Assembly (NCBI GenBank): GCA_040772225.1
Contig: JAXGYO010000002.1
Location: 1,922,001-1,986,000 of the forward strand
From: JAAYED01 sp040772225
GTDB lineage: Bacteria; Chloroflexota; Anaerolineae; UBA1429
DNA length: 64,000 nt
Reading direction: 5' to 3'
The notes under the pieces are model-generated. The model made no database searches, was not told where the DNA came from, and was given only the letters and a program-made list of their open reading frames with translations. Both the position numbers and the translations under genes were made by a program. Every line of letters starts with the position of its first letter. Position 1 is the stretch's first letter. Of the stretch, positions 51,402 through 60,280 are shown in pieces.

Positions 51402-51686
51402 ATGCCGCATCTCGGTGTCCCAGAACTGGTACTTATCCTGCTGATTGTGATCGCAGTGTTTGGCGCAGGCAAACTCGCCAACCTCGGTGGAGCGCTCGGC
51501 AAGGGCGTTCATGACTTTCGCACGAGCCTGAAGGACGAGGAGAGCGCCAAGAACTCGGAGATCGCTGAGGCGACCAAGGCCGTCGCCAACGGACCGGCCC
51601 CGCAGGTCGTGAGCGCGCCGCCCGCCGCGCCCGAGACCGCCGCCGAGCCGCAAGCTGCATCCGAAGAGACTGAGCCCTCTGCCTGA
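51402..51686 (+). CDS. tatA: Twin-arginine translocase TatA/E component, longer copy
   Basis: TatA forms the pore part of the system exporting folded proteins. The 94-residue protein has an N-terminal membrane helix (about 6-22, PELVLILLIVIAVFGAGKL), the hinge GAGKLANLGGALGKGVHDFR and a polar Ala/Pro/Glu-rich tail of about 45 residues. AGGAGG lies eight bases upstream of the ATG. A second, shorter tatA follows after 57 bases. tatC is not in the window. Confidence 0.93.
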   Translation: MPHLGVPELVLILLIVIAVFGAGKLANLGGALGKGVHDFRTSLKDEESAKNSEIAEATKAVANGPAPQVVSAPPAAPETAAEPQAASEETEPSA

Positions 51687-51743
51687 TGCTCGCGGTTCCG
51701 AGATCCATGGCATCAATCGCCGTGGACAGATTAAGGAGACGTC

Positions 51744-51941
51744 ATGGGGCATTTGGGCACGACTGAACTGATCATCATTCTGGTGGTAGTCGTCGTCGTC
51801 TTTGGCGCCGGCAAATTGCCTGAGATTGGCGGCGCGCTGGGTCAGGGTCTGAAGGACTTTCGCAAGGCCACCAAGGACCTTGATGGAGCCAAAGAGGACG
51901 TGCAGGAAGTGGCCGATATGGCCAGGATCGAAGAGCGCTGA
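51744..51941 (+). CDS. tatA: Twin-arginine translocase TatA/E component, shorter copy
   Basis: A 65-residue TatA-type protein with a hydrophobic helix (LIIILVVVVVVFGAGKL) and the hinge GAGKLPEIGGALGQGLKDFR, followed by a short amphipathic and charged end. It resembles the first copy but lacks the long tail. It has AAGGAG upstream and shares the transcript, which ends at the terminator at 51969-52016. Confidence 0.93.
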   Translation: MGHLGTTELIIILVVVVVVFGAGKLPEIGGALGQGLKDFRKATKDLDGAKEDVQEVADMARIEER

Positions 51942-51968
51942 TCGACGGCGCGTGCTAGATGGTATTGA

Positions 51969-52016
51969 GAGAGACCGGCAAGCCTCGTGATGAGGTTGTT
52001 TGCCGGTCTCTTTTTT
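51969..52016 (+). terminator. Rho-independent terminator after the tatA pair
   Basis: A long stem (AGAGACCGGCAA paired with TTGCCGGTCTC, plus CCTC/GAGG nearer the loop) followed by TTTTTT. Confidence 0.93.
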
Positions 52017-52067
52017 GCTACAGTCGTGCTGTGGGTGTTTCGCGATTAGGCGTGAGGAGAATGCAAG

Positions 52068-52895
52068 ATGTTCACCCTTTCAGGGTTCGCGGATGAGATC
52101 TCGGCTGACCTGAACGAACAACTGGATGTCCTGGAGAAGCTGGGTATCGGCTATCTCGAGTTTCGTGGTGTCTGGAACACGGGTGTCCTCGACCTGACCG
52201 ACGAGCAGGTGCGCGACGCTAAAAAGGCACTTGATGGGCGCGGGATCAAGGTATCTGCCATCGGATCCCCTATCGGCAAGATCAAGATCGACGATCCCTT
52301 TGAGCCCCATCTCAGGGCCTTTGCCCGGGCTGTCATGCTGGCAGAGTACTTTGAGACCCCCTACATTCGTCTGTTTTCCTTTTTCGTTCCCGAGGGAGAG
52401 GCTGAGGCCCATCGTGACGAGGTGATGCGGCGCATGGAGGCGCTCCTGGAGGCGGCGATGGGCCACCCGGTGACCCTGCTGCACGAGAACGAGCGGCACA
52501 TCTACGGCGATATCCCCTCCCGTTGCGCCGACCTCATGAAGACCTTTGATACGCCGCGACTGCGCTTTACCTTTGACCCGGCGAATTTCGTGCTCTGCGG
52601 CGTGCATCCCTTTACCGATGGCTGGGACCTGCTCAAAGACTATACCGTGTACCTGCACATCAAGGACGCCTTGATGGGGCCGGGGCAGGTGGTCCCTGCG
52701 GGTCAGGGTGATGGTGAGCTGCGTCCACTCATGAACGCTCTGGTGGCCTCCGGGTATGATGGCTTTGCCTCTCTAGAGCCCCATTTGAGCATGGCCGGTG
52801 ATTTTCGCGGCTTTTCCGGTCCAGAGCTCTTTGGCGTTGCCGCAGAAGCATTTCGCAAGCTCATGGGTGAACTCGGCGCACAAGAGCGCCGCTAA
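52068..52895 (+). CDS. Sugar phosphate isomerase/epimerase, xylose-isomerase-like TIM barrel
   Basis: The 275-residue protein has the AP2Ec/xylose-isomerase fold: SGFADEISADLNEQL at the start, YLEFRGVWN, LLHENERHIYGDIP with a metal-binding Glu, FTFDPANFVLCG with Asp, YLHIKDA with His, and GFASLEPHL with the last Glu. The catalytic metal set is therefore intact. Substrate unknown. A galU and a GHMP kinase follow, suggesting sugar metabolism. Confidence 0.85.
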   Translation: MFTLSGFADEISADLNEQLDVLEKLGIGYLEFRGVWNTGVLDLTDEQVRDAKKALDGRGIKVSAIGSPIGKIKIDDPFEPHLRAFARAVMLAEYFETPYIRLFSFFVPEGEAEAHRDEVMRRMEALLEAAMGHPVTLLHENERHIYGDIPSRCADLMKTFDTPRLRFTFDPANFVLCGVHPFTDGWDLLKDYTVYLHIKDALMGPGQVVPAGQGDGELRPLMNALVASGYDGFASLEPHLSMAGDFRGFSGPELFGVAAEAFRKLMGELGAQERR

Positions 52896-52910
52896 CAACA
52901 GGGGGTGACG

Positions 52911-53813
52911 ATGCCAGTGTCTTCGATCGTCAAGGCCGTCATACCGGTTGCCGGTATGGGCACGCGTCTGCTGCCCGCCACTAAATCGCAGCCCAAAGAG
53001 ATGCTGCCGGTAGGGCGGCGGCCCGTGGTTCAGTATGTGGTCGAGGAACTCGAATCGGCTGGCCTGAACCAGATCCTGTTTGTCACAGGCCGGAAAAAGA
53101 CCGCCATTGAGGATCATTTCGATGCGGATCCAGAGTTGGTACGCCTGCTATCTGCTGCCGATAGCTACACGCTCCTTGAAGAGCTGAATTATACCGAGAC
53201 CGATGCCACCTTTTACTATACTCGCCAGAGTACGCCGCTGGGTTTGGCTGATGCTGTGCGCCACGCGGAGCGCTTTGTCGGTGACGAGCCTTTCGTCGTG
53301 GCACTTGGGGATTCGATCATCAGAAACGGCTCAGAGGGCAGCCTCTGCCGCAGCCTGATCGAGGCGCACATCGTTTCCGGCGCGGGCTGCACCATCGCTC
53401 TGGAGGAGGTCGCTCCCGAGGACACTTATCGCTACGGTGTCGTGGCGCCTGTGGCGGGAGCCGATCTGACCGGCGCCTTTGAGATCGACGATCTGGTCGA
53501 AAAGCCCATGCCCGGAACGGCGCCCTCCAGCCTGGCCATTGCGGCGCGCTATGTATTCAGTCCGGCCATTTTCGAGGCCATCCGGCGCACGGCGCCGGAC
53601 CGCAAAGGGGAATTGCAGCTCACAGACTCGATACGCCTGCTAAAGCAACTGGGGCATACGGTCTATGGGTTGCGCCTGCGCGCCGGCGAGCGACGCTATG
53701 ATATCGGGAACTTTGAGAGCTACTTTACCGCATTTATCGACTTTGCCCTGGCCGATGAAAAGTACGGCTATATGGTGCGGCAGTATCTCAAACGCAAGGC
53801 ACGAGAACTCTGA
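52911..53813 (+). CDS. galU: UTP-glucose-1-phosphate uridylyltransferase
   Basis: GalU makes UDP-glucose for envelope and glycan synthesis. The 300-residue protein shows VIPVAGMGTRLLPATKSQPKEMLPV (N-terminal nucleotidyl-transfer motif; KSQPKEM), VVEELESAGL, QSTPLGLADAVRHAE, VALGDSII, VVAPVAGADLTG, DLVEKPMP and GERRYDIGNFESY. The ATG at 52911 is preferred over the GTG at 52905 because GGGGG lies at 52901-52905. Specificity for a related sugar-1-phosphate is possible. Confidence 0.92.
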   Translation: MPVSSIVKAVIPVAGMGTRLLPATKSQPKEMLPVGRRPVVQYVVEELESAGLNQILFVTGRKKTAIEDHFDADPELVRLLSAADSYTLLEELNYTETDATFYYTRQSTPLGLADAVRHAERFVGDEPFVVALGDSIIRNGSEGSLCRSLIEAHIVSGAGCTIALEEVAPEDTYRYGVVAPVAGADLTGAFEIDDLVEKPMPGTAPSSLAIAARYVFSPAIFEAIRRTAPDRKGELQLTDSIRLLKQLGHTVYGLRLRAGERRYDIGNFESYFTAFIDFALADEKYGYMVRQYLKRKAREL

Positions 53814-53816
53814 GCC

Positions 53817-54809
53817 ATGGTCACTATCCGCTGCTCGGCGCCGGGACGCTGTGGCATTATCGGGAACCCGACCGACATGTATGGCGGGGCCGTCATCTCC
53901 TGCAGCGTCCCCTTCCGAGCGCACGTAACTGTGTCCTCATGTGACGGTCTGGTGGTTGAGACGGGGGGGCGCTCGATTGAGATCACTGGCGAAGATGACC
54001 TGCGCTTGCGGGGCGACTATTTCGACGTGGCTCGTGCAGTGCTGGACTATTTGCGGGACGACTCGCTCTGTTGCCATATCCAGTATTCGTCCGAGATCCC
54101 CATCGGCTCCGGCGTATCCAGCTCCACCGCCCTAACCGTCGCCATCCTGTATGGCCTGCTCCGCTTCAAGCGTCTCGAGTACAGCCTGTATCGTGTGGCA
54201 GAGTTGGCTCGCTATACTGAGCTGAACCACCTTCGGATCGTGTGTGGCTATCAGGATGCCTATATGTGCACTTTTGGCGGTCTCAACTATATGGACTTTC
54301 GCGGTAAGCAGTTCTATCGGCAGGCCGCGGAGGAGCTCTATGCCACGATAGAACCGCTGGGGCCTTATGTGCCGCATCTGCCCATGCTTCTCGCGCATAC
54401 CGGTGTGGAACACTCGTCCGATTCGGTGCACCGCCCCCTGCGAGAGCGCTGGCTCGAAGGGGATCGTCAGGTGCGGGACGGCTACGAGGCCATCACGCGC
54501 CTGGCACAGGAAGGGAAAAAGGCGCTGTTGCTGGGGGATTGGGAACGCCTGGGACGCCTGATGAATGAGAACCACGCCATTCAGCGCGATCTGGGCGGAT
54601 CGGGCGAGGACAATGAGAGGCTCATTCGCAAGGCATTGGATCATGGCGCGCTGGGGGCCAAGCTGGCTGGGGCTGGCGGCGGTGGGACGATCATCGCTCT
54701 GCACCCAAAGCCGGAGTGGCTGGCAACGGAACTGCAGGCCGAGGGTGTGGAGCTGACTTTTATGCCCCGTCCCGTTTGCGGCGTCTGCGTGGACGAGGAA
54801 CTGTCCTAG
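53817..54809 (+). CDS. GHMP-family sugar kinase, glucuronokinase-like
   Basis: The 330-residue protein is a small-molecule kinase of the GHMP family: APGRCGIIGNPTDMYGG at the start, PIGSGVSSSTALTVAIL as the phosphate loop (about 98-114), and GAKLAGAGGGGTIIAL near the end. The start motif with NPTDMYGG resembles plant glucuronokinases and related sugar kinases rather than mevalonate kinase. It follows galU after three bases, which suggests a sugar-1-phosphate to UDP-sugar route. The sugar is not proven. Confidence 0.82.
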   Translation: MVTIRCSAPGRCGIIGNPTDMYGGAVISCSVPFRAHVTVSSCDGLVVETGGRSIEITGEDDLRLRGDYFDVARAVLDYLRDDSLCCHIQYSSEIPIGSGVSSSTALTVAILYGLLRFKRLEYSLYRVAELARYTELNHLRIVCGYQDAYMCTFGGLNYMDFRGKQFYRQAAEELYATIEPLGPYVPHLPMLLAHTGVEHSSDSVHRPLRERWLEGDRQVRDGYEAITRLAQEGKKALLLGDWERLGRLMNENHAIQRDLGGSGEDNERLIRKALDHGALGAKLAGAGGGGTIIALHPKPEWLATELQAEGVELTFMPRPVCGVCVDEELS

Positions 54810-54830
54810 GAACCCCGGCTCCTAAAGAAC

Positions 54831-54862
54831 ACGAGACCCGTCCGCCAAAGGATGGGTCTCGT
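54831..54862. terminator. Bidirectional terminator between the sugar kinase and tRNA-Val
   Basis: A 13-bp stem with one G-U pair (arms 54831-54843 and 54850-54862, 6-base loop). It serves both the rightward kinase unit and the leftward tRNA. Confidence 0.7.
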
Positions 54863-54868
54863 TCGCAG

Positions 54869-54942
54869 TGGGCAGGATAGGACTCGAACCTACGACCTCC
54901 ACGATGTCAACGTGGCGCTCTAACCAACTGGGCTACCTGCCC
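54869..54942 (-). tRNA. tRNA-Val (anticodon GAC)
   Basis: On the minus strand a 7-bp acceptor stem (GGGCAGG / CCTGCCC), D arm with AGTTGGTTAGA, anticodon stem CCACG / CGTGG with loop TTGACAT, and T arm with GTTCGAGTCC give a complete cloverleaf of 74 bases including the discriminator A. The anticodon GAC reads GUC (Val). The 3-prime CCA is not encoded. Confidence 0.95.
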
Positions 54943-55300
54943 TACTGGGACACATTATAGCGACATACGCGTCGGGTGCAAGTTGCCTCCCCTCTTGGAG
55001 GGCGCCACGTCCTGTCTTGCTGGACAGAGGCTGCCGGCTGCGCAAGGCCAGAGCTGTCACCTGACGTGCGACTGTCCTGGAGGGCACACCTCCTGGCGCG
55101 CTCGCTGGGCGCTGCCTCGCACGCCAGGCACGATAGCTACTCCTCTAGGCGTTACTGCCTCCTTTCTGCTGCAGGCAATGCCGCTCTTCTGAAGCTCGTG
55201 TATCGTGTGTGGGTCCCTGGTAGCGCTGTCCCCGAGGCTGAACGAGTTCGCATCGGTTTACGTGTGCCGGGGTTTCACCAACCGACTAACTCAGGTATGA
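54943..55300. other. Non-coding region between tRNA-Val and the LAL regulator
   Basis: About 360 bases of GC-rich sequence with no convincing gene on either strand and no structured RNA that I recognise. It ends at the promoter of the regulator. Confidence 0.5.
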
Positions 55301-55306
55301 TATAAT
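55301..55306 (+). promoter_or_regulatory. -10 element of the LAL regulator
   Basis: An extended -10, TGATATAAT, at 55298-55306, with no clear -35. The untranslated leader would be about 120 bases. Confidence 0.5.
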
Positions 55307-55432
55307 GAGTTGGGCTGTTCGGCCCACGAGATCTGCGAGACAGGCCTATTCAGAGCAAAGGCCGCACGGCGGAGTATCACCGCGAAGATCGGTGCACCGC
55401 TAGGGGGCTTTGTCGACAAAGAGGGGCTCGGT

Positions 55433-58282
55433 ATGTCCATCGGTTCGTACAGCCTCCTGGAGCACCCGGTCATCAGCACAAAGATCACTGTGCCCAGATC
55501 GTCTGCGGGATCTGTACGCCGACCTCGTCTGACTGAACGCGTCAGCCGCGGCGTTGAAGGCCCGCTAACGCTGCTCATGGCGCCCGCCGGTTTTGGCAAG
55601 ACGAACGTGCTCGTGCAGTGGGCCAACGAGACCGATCTTGCTCGCGCGTGGCTGACTATCGACAGCGAGGACAACGATCCCAGACGCCTATTTCGCCACC
55701 TGATCAGCGCGCTTCAGACGCTGGAACCCGGCCTGGGGGAAGAAGCCCTGGAGTTCATCCTGTCAACCAGGGGCGGCGGGCTGGAGATCGGCCTGACGCT
55801 GCTGATCAACGAAGTGTCGGCTCTCTCCCGTGATCTGATTCTCATTCTGGACGAATTCCAGTCACTTCATGACCATGTTGTCCTACAGGGTATTGAGTTC
55901 CTGATCAAGCACCTTCCGGACAACCTTCACTTGGTGATCGCCAGTCGCACCACACTCCCCTTCAGCCTGGCTGCCCTACGCGTCAGGTCTCGGGTGTGTG
56001 AACTGGGCGCTGGTGACCTGCGCTTTACTGAGGACGAGATCGCCTCGTTCTTCCTGCAGACGTTAGCTTTGCAGCTCTCTGCCGATACGGTCCGCACGAT
56101 CGAGATACGCACGGATGGCTGGATCGCTGGACTACAGATGGCGGCGATTTCCATGCGCGAGGATCGGGACCCAGAGTTCCTGCTGGCGCATGTCGGGGGC
56201 GGCGCGCATGTTCTGGTAGACTATCTTGCTGCAGAGGTTGTGGATCGTCAATCGGCGGAAGTCCGCCAGTTCCTCTTGCGTAGCTCGATCCTGGAGCCGC
56301 TTACCGGCTCTCTGTGCGAAGCTGTGGTCGATCCCGCTGCTCGGCCAGGATATGGCGCAGCGATGCTGCGTCAGTTGGAGCGCGCCAATCTGTTCGTCGT
56401 GGCCCTGGACGAGCAGCATGAGTGGTTTCGCTATCACCGTCTATTCTCCGACGTGCTCCGTCATATCGAGAGGGAGACCAACCCAGCGGAGATTCCCATG
56501 CTGCACAAACGTGCGGCGCTCTGGTACGAACAGCATGGGAACCCCGATGATGCCTTCAAGCATGCTCTGGCCTCAGCCGACCTGGAGTGGATGGCTGACT
56601 TGATCGAGCGCAACAGCCAGTCGATGATCGCTGCGGGCGAGATGGCAACTCTCACCCGCTGGATCAGCGAACTGCCCAACGTGATCATCCACCAACGGCC
56701 GCGTCTCGGCCTTGCCTATGCCTGGGGAGCTATCGCAGCCTACCGGCTGGACCTCGCCCAATACTGGCTTGGAGATGTGCAGCAGACGCTCGCCGAGCTC
56801 TGTGAACAGGCGAACGCAGGAGCAGATGCTGCCGAGTTGCCGTTCGCAGTTGCTGGCGAGGATGCCGGTCTGTGGAACGTACGCGGTGGCTTGGCGGTGT
56901 GCCAGTCCACCCTCGCATTGCTGAGCGAAGATGTTGAACGGGCCGCTGAGTTCTCCAGGCAGGCGACCGTTTATTTGCAGGAACAGAACCCCTTCGTTCG
57001 CAGCTTTATGGCGCTGGATGACAGCCTGTTCTTCGTCTTGTCCGGAGATGCCGAAAAAGCGATCGAGTCGCTGCGCGATACAGTCCGGCTGGCCCTACAG
57101 GCGAACAACCTGCTTGTGCTGATCATCGCCACCTGGGAGATATCTGAGATGCAGACTGTGCAGGCACAACTGGGCAGGGCGTGGGCGACGCTGCAAAAGG
57201 CAGAGTATATGGCTGTAGGCCCGAACGGAGAGCCTCTTGCTTTGGGGGGATTGGGGGACATTGGCTATGGTGCCATCCTTCTCGAACGGGATCTGCTGCA
57301 AGAGGCCCAGGAATACCTGGAGCGGGGGCGCAAGGCAACTCAGGCCCTGTGGCCGATCAGCAATCTGGATGCGATGATCGCGCAGGCGCAGCTCTATCAT
57401 GCTCGTGGTGACATCGCCGAATCACAGGCCGTTCTGGCGGAAGCGTCGCGCCTTGCCCTGAGCACAGAATCCAGCCAATGGGATGACACTATCGTCTCTT
57501 CAGTGGCGGTCCGATTGGCACTGCAGTGTGATGATCTGGCACAGGCCGCTCTGTGGTGGAAAACAGGGAGATTTCCCGACCTCGCAGGCAGCATAGCGCC
57601 GGAGGATTATCCCTACGCCATATACGAGCATCTAGCCCTGACCCATGCCAGATTCCTCCTGGTGAGTGGGGAGAACTCCGGGCGGACGCGCCATCTGCTG
57701 CACGCCAGGGAGCTCCTCGAAAGGCTACTTCCGGAGACCGAGCGCCTTCATCGGGTCAGGTCGCAGATTGAAGTGCTGGTTCTGCAGGCCATGGTGCAAT
57801 CAAGCCTGGGGAATGATCGCGCGCAGGAGACCTTGCTGCACGCCCTGGCCCTTGGTGAGCCCGAGGGATTCCGGAGGATCTACCTGGACGAGGGCCGGAG
57901 ACTGCGACCGCTTCTGCTGCTCTGTGCGTCTGAACGACCCACTTCGGGTTCGTACCTTCCATCGCGCGCCTTTATGGGGAGTCTACTCGATGCTCTCGAC
58001 CACAGACACGATCCAGCTCACCCCCAAGCGCCGCGGGTCGGCTCAAGAGCCAGTCGATCCAGCGGCAATAGTGAGGATGTGCCATCTGAGCTTCTTTCTC
58101 CGCGTGAGCTAGAAGTGCTCTCGCTCATCGCCGAGGGCAAGTCAAACCAGGAGATCGCGACGCAGCTCTATCTGGCCCTCAACACGGTCAAGCGCCACGC
58201 CTATAACATCTATGCCAAGCTCAATGTGAACAAGCGCACGCAGGCGGTCTCCAGGGGTCGATTGTTGGGGCTGATCGATTAG
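55433..58282 (+). CDS. MalT/LAL-type LuxR-family transcriptional regulator
   Basis: A 949-residue signal-sensing activator of the large ATP-binding LuxR group. The N-terminal STAND-type NTPase has Walker A MAPAGFGKTNVLVQW (about 49-63) and Walker B LILILDEFQSL (about 136-146). A long helical repeat region (about 330-870) resembles TPR ligand-binding domains. The C-terminal LuxR helix-turn-helix is LSPRELEVLSLIAEGKSNQE, then NTVKRHAYNIYAKLNV. The ATG at 55433 follows GAGGGG; a TTG at 55310 is an alternative but has no support. Ligand and targets are unknown; the nearest gene is convergent. Confidence 0.9.
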   Translation: MSIGSYSLLEHPVISTKITVPRSSAGSVRRPRLTERVSRGVEGPLTLLMAPAGFGKTNVLVQWANETDLARAWLTIDSEDNDPRRLFRHLISALQTLEPGLGEEALEFILSTRGGGLEIGLTLLINEVSALSRDLILILDEFQSLHDHVVLQGIEFLIKHLPDNLHLVIASRTTLPFSLAALRVRSRVCELGAGDLRFTEDEIASFFLQTLALQLSADTVRTIEIRTDGWIAGLQMAAISMREDRDPEFLLAHVGGGAHVLVDYLAAEVVDRQSAEVRQFLLRSSILEPLTGSLCEAVVDPAARPGYGAAMLRQLERANLFVVALDEQHEWFRYHRLFSDVLRHIERETNPAEIPMLHKRAALWYEQHGNPDDAFKHALASADLEWMADLIERNSQSMIAAGEMATLTRWISELPNVIIHQRPRLGLAYAWGAIAAYRLDLAQYWLGDVQQTLAELCEQANAGADAAELPFAVAGEDAGLWNVRGGLAVCQSTLALLSEDVERAAEFSRQATVYLQEQNPFVRSFMALDDSLFFVLSGDAEKAIESLRDTVRLALQANNLLVLIIATWEISEMQTVQAQLGRAWATLQKAEYMAVGPNGEPLALGGLGDIGYGAILLERDLLQEAQEYLERGRKATQALWPISNLDAMIAQAQLYHARGDIAESQAVLAEASRLALSTESSQWDDTIVSSVAVRLALQCDDLAQAALWWKTGRFPDLAGSIAPEDYPYAIYEHLALTHARFLLVSGENSGRTRHLLHARELLERLLPETERLHRVRSQIEVLVLQAMVQSSLGNDRAQETLLHALALGEPEGFRRIYLDEGRRLRPLLLLCASERPTSGSYLPSRAFMGSLLDALDHRHDPAHPQAPRVGSRASRSSGNSEDVPSELLSPRELEVLSLIAEGKSNQEIATQLYLALNTVKRHAYNIYAKLNVNKRTQAVSRGRLLGLID

Positions 58283-58401
58283 GCATCCGCAAGGGCCCAA
58301 TGCAAAGGTTGAGGCGAAAGGTCGCCATCGATCACTCTCAGGGGAGCGGGACTGCCGTACGGGCCTCGCTCCAGCCAGGATCAGTTCACACGATAGATCA
58401 G

Positions 58402-58455
58402 TTCCACTGGCACCCGACTGCCGGCCTTTGGCCAGGCAGTCGGGTGCCAGTGGAA
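58402..58455. terminator. Very long perfect hairpin between convergent genes
   Basis: Two 21-bp arms (58402-58422 and 58435-58455) match perfectly around a 12-base loop that itself can form GGCC/GGCC. It lies between the regulator and the radical SAM stop codons. No U tract follows on either strand, so it is either a bidirectional terminator or a palindromic repeat element. Confidence 0.7.
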
Positions 58456-58475
58456 GCTCGCTCATGTACTGCCTC

Positions 58476-60047
58476 TTACTCGGCCGAGTCCCCTTTGCCG
58501 TCCCCGTCCGCACCGTCCCCTGAAACCGTCCCCGCTTCATATAGCGAGGCCAGTTCGGGCAGGGGTGCGATGGAGCCGTCCGGCGGCACTTCGCCGTGCA
58601 GGTAATGCTTTTCCCAGAGCTCAGCGGTCAGGGCCTCAAACTCCCGATTATACTCGACCAGCCCGCGCGTGTATTCCGGATCGATCAGCGTCTCCGCGGC
58701 ATTGGTATCGGTCGGGTCGGGCTCATGTTCCCGCAGCAGTCGCTCAAGCTCGTCATGGTGGTCACGGTTCGGGCACGGCGCCAGTCCGTTCCGGTTCCCA
58801 TTGACATAGTCCTTCTGCCACTGACGCAGCGATTGGAAGAAGGGCTCGCCCCAAACATCGTCGAGGGTGCCGCCGCGCGCATAGACCTCATTGATGTTGA
58901 CCGGAGAGTAGGGCATAAAGACGCATGGGCTCACCGCGCCATTCCAGTCGATGTAAAAGTACCCGCCATGTCCGTGTCCACCCGCTGACAGGCACCCGTC
59001 AACAGTGGTCCCGTGGTTCCAAAAGTCAGCCAGCATAAAGCGACGTTCGCGTATGATTTCCCACGAGCGATGCCACATCCAGGCGCGCTGTTGGGGGGTG
59101 ACCATCAGATCGAGAGTGTAGGCCCGTCCAATCGGCATGTACTGGAACAGCCACGAGAACAGCGCACCACGCTCGATGAAAAAGTCCAGAAACTCATCGG
59201 ACAGGATCTCCTCTGCGTTGTACTTGGTTGCTGTGAGCGAGAGCCCAAAGGGCACCCGTTTCTCCCGCAGCAATGCCATCGTGTTCACGATCTTGTCAAA
59301 GACGCCCGGCCCTCGACGTTCGTCGGTGCGCTCTTTCCAGCCCTCGACAGAGATGCACAACAGCAGGTTGCCCGCCTTGGAGAGACGCTCGGCAACACTC
59401 TCATCGATCAGAGTGGCGTTCGTGTACCCCATGAAGAAGCAGTCGGGGTGCGCTTCGAGCAGCTCGAGCAGTCCTTTGCCCTCCGAACGATAGGCAAAGG
59501 GCTCTCCGCCGCTGATGACAAAGAAGCGCGTGCCCCACTGCGTCTTTGCTTCCGTGACAATCCTGTTGACGGTGCTCCAGTCCAGGGCCAGTCTTTGGTT
59601 GTCCGAATCGGCATAGCAGCCCACGCAATGCAGGTTACAGGCCTTGCCGGGACTGAGCAGCACAAAACTGGGTGAACGCTGCCCGTGCTCTGCCCTGTAC
59701 TTTTCAACCGTGGCCGAGTCGCCATTCTCGAGGAACAGGGTCTTGACTAGAACCTGCAGGATTGTGCGCACATAGGCGTCCGAGAGGTGCTTTTCCGCCA
59801 GCGCACGCTCGATGGAGTGCGTGATCGCCAAGCTCATCGATGTGCGATCATCGGCGATGCCGGGCTGGTGGCCGGGCTGAGACCGAGACTCTCGCAGGTT
59901 CGACAGCATGAGTTTCTCGGCTTCCCTGACAGCCGTGCGACGTATCAACGGATTGTTTACGAGCGCGACCAGTTGCGGTCCCGACGCCTTTGCCCCCTGT
60001 TCAAGCAGGTTCTGCAGAACTTTGGGTAGCCGCTGGTCTTGTGCCAT
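58476..60047 (-). CDS. Radical SAM protein with SPASM-like C-terminal domain
   Basis: The 523-residue protein has the radical SAM cluster motif CNLHCVGC (CxxxCxxC, about 137-144), then the SAM-binding ISGGEPF. A C-terminal SPASM-like part has Cys in DGCLSAGG, SPCVFMPYSPVNINEV and APCPNRDHH. SPASM proteins usually modify peptides or enzymes. The start ATG at 60045-60047 follows GGGGAGGG; two earlier in-frame ATGs lie before that Shine-Dalgarno. No precursor peptide, RiPP partner or maturase target is obvious nearby, so the function is unknown. Confidence 0.88.
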   Translation of the reverse strand: MAQDQRLPKVLQNLLEQGAKASGPQLVALVNNPLIRRTAVREAEKLMLSNLRESRSQPGHQPGIADDRTSMSLAITHSIERALAEKHLSDAYVRTILQVLVKTLFLENGDSATVEKYRAEHGQRSPSFVLLSPGKACNLHCVGCYADSDNQRLALDWSTVNRIVTEAKTQWGTRFFVISGGEPFAYRSEGKGLLELLEAHPDCFFMGYTNATLIDESVAERLSKAGNLLLCISVEGWKERTDERRGPGVFDKIVNTMALLREKRVPFGLSLTATKYNAEEILSDEFLDFFIERGALFSWLFQYMPIGRAYTLDLMVTPQQRAWMWHRSWEIIRERRFMLADFWNHGTTVDGCLSAGGHGHGGYFYIDWNGAVSPCVFMPYSPVNINEVYARGGTLDDVWGEPFFQSLRQWQKDYVNGNRNGLAPCPNRDHHDELERLLREHEPDPTDTNAAETLIDPEYTRGLVEYNREFEALTAELWEKHYLHGEVPPDGSIAPLPELASLYEAGTVSGDGADGDGKGDSAE

Positions 60048-60125
60048 CTTGTCCCTCCCCATCTTCAACTGAGAATGAGGGCCGTCTTTCACCATGCTCT
60101 GGTGGTAACCCGGGCCTCTTTTGAT

Positions 60126-60149
60126 AGTATATCACCGGTCCCGCATATC
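60126..60149 (-). promoter_or_regulatory. Promoter of the radical SAM gene
   Basis: On the minus strand ATGACA, 18 bases, TATACT, roughly 80 bases before the start codon. The call is weak because the -35 is diverged. Confidence 0.4.
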
Positions 60150-60280
60150 TGTCATCTTGTTTGCAGCGTGCCTATCGCTGTCAGGGCTAACTCGAGCGAT
60201 GTGTGAAGTGCTCATCTCTTCGGATTACAGCACGATGAGATACTCGCCGCATCGCCAGAGTGTACCCGGGCCGGGCTACA

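Noticed and set aside
54943..55300. Possible structural RNA (SRP, 6S) in the gap after tRNA-Val
   Set aside because: No GGAAG-type SRP core or other hallmark was found; only local GC-rich complementarity.
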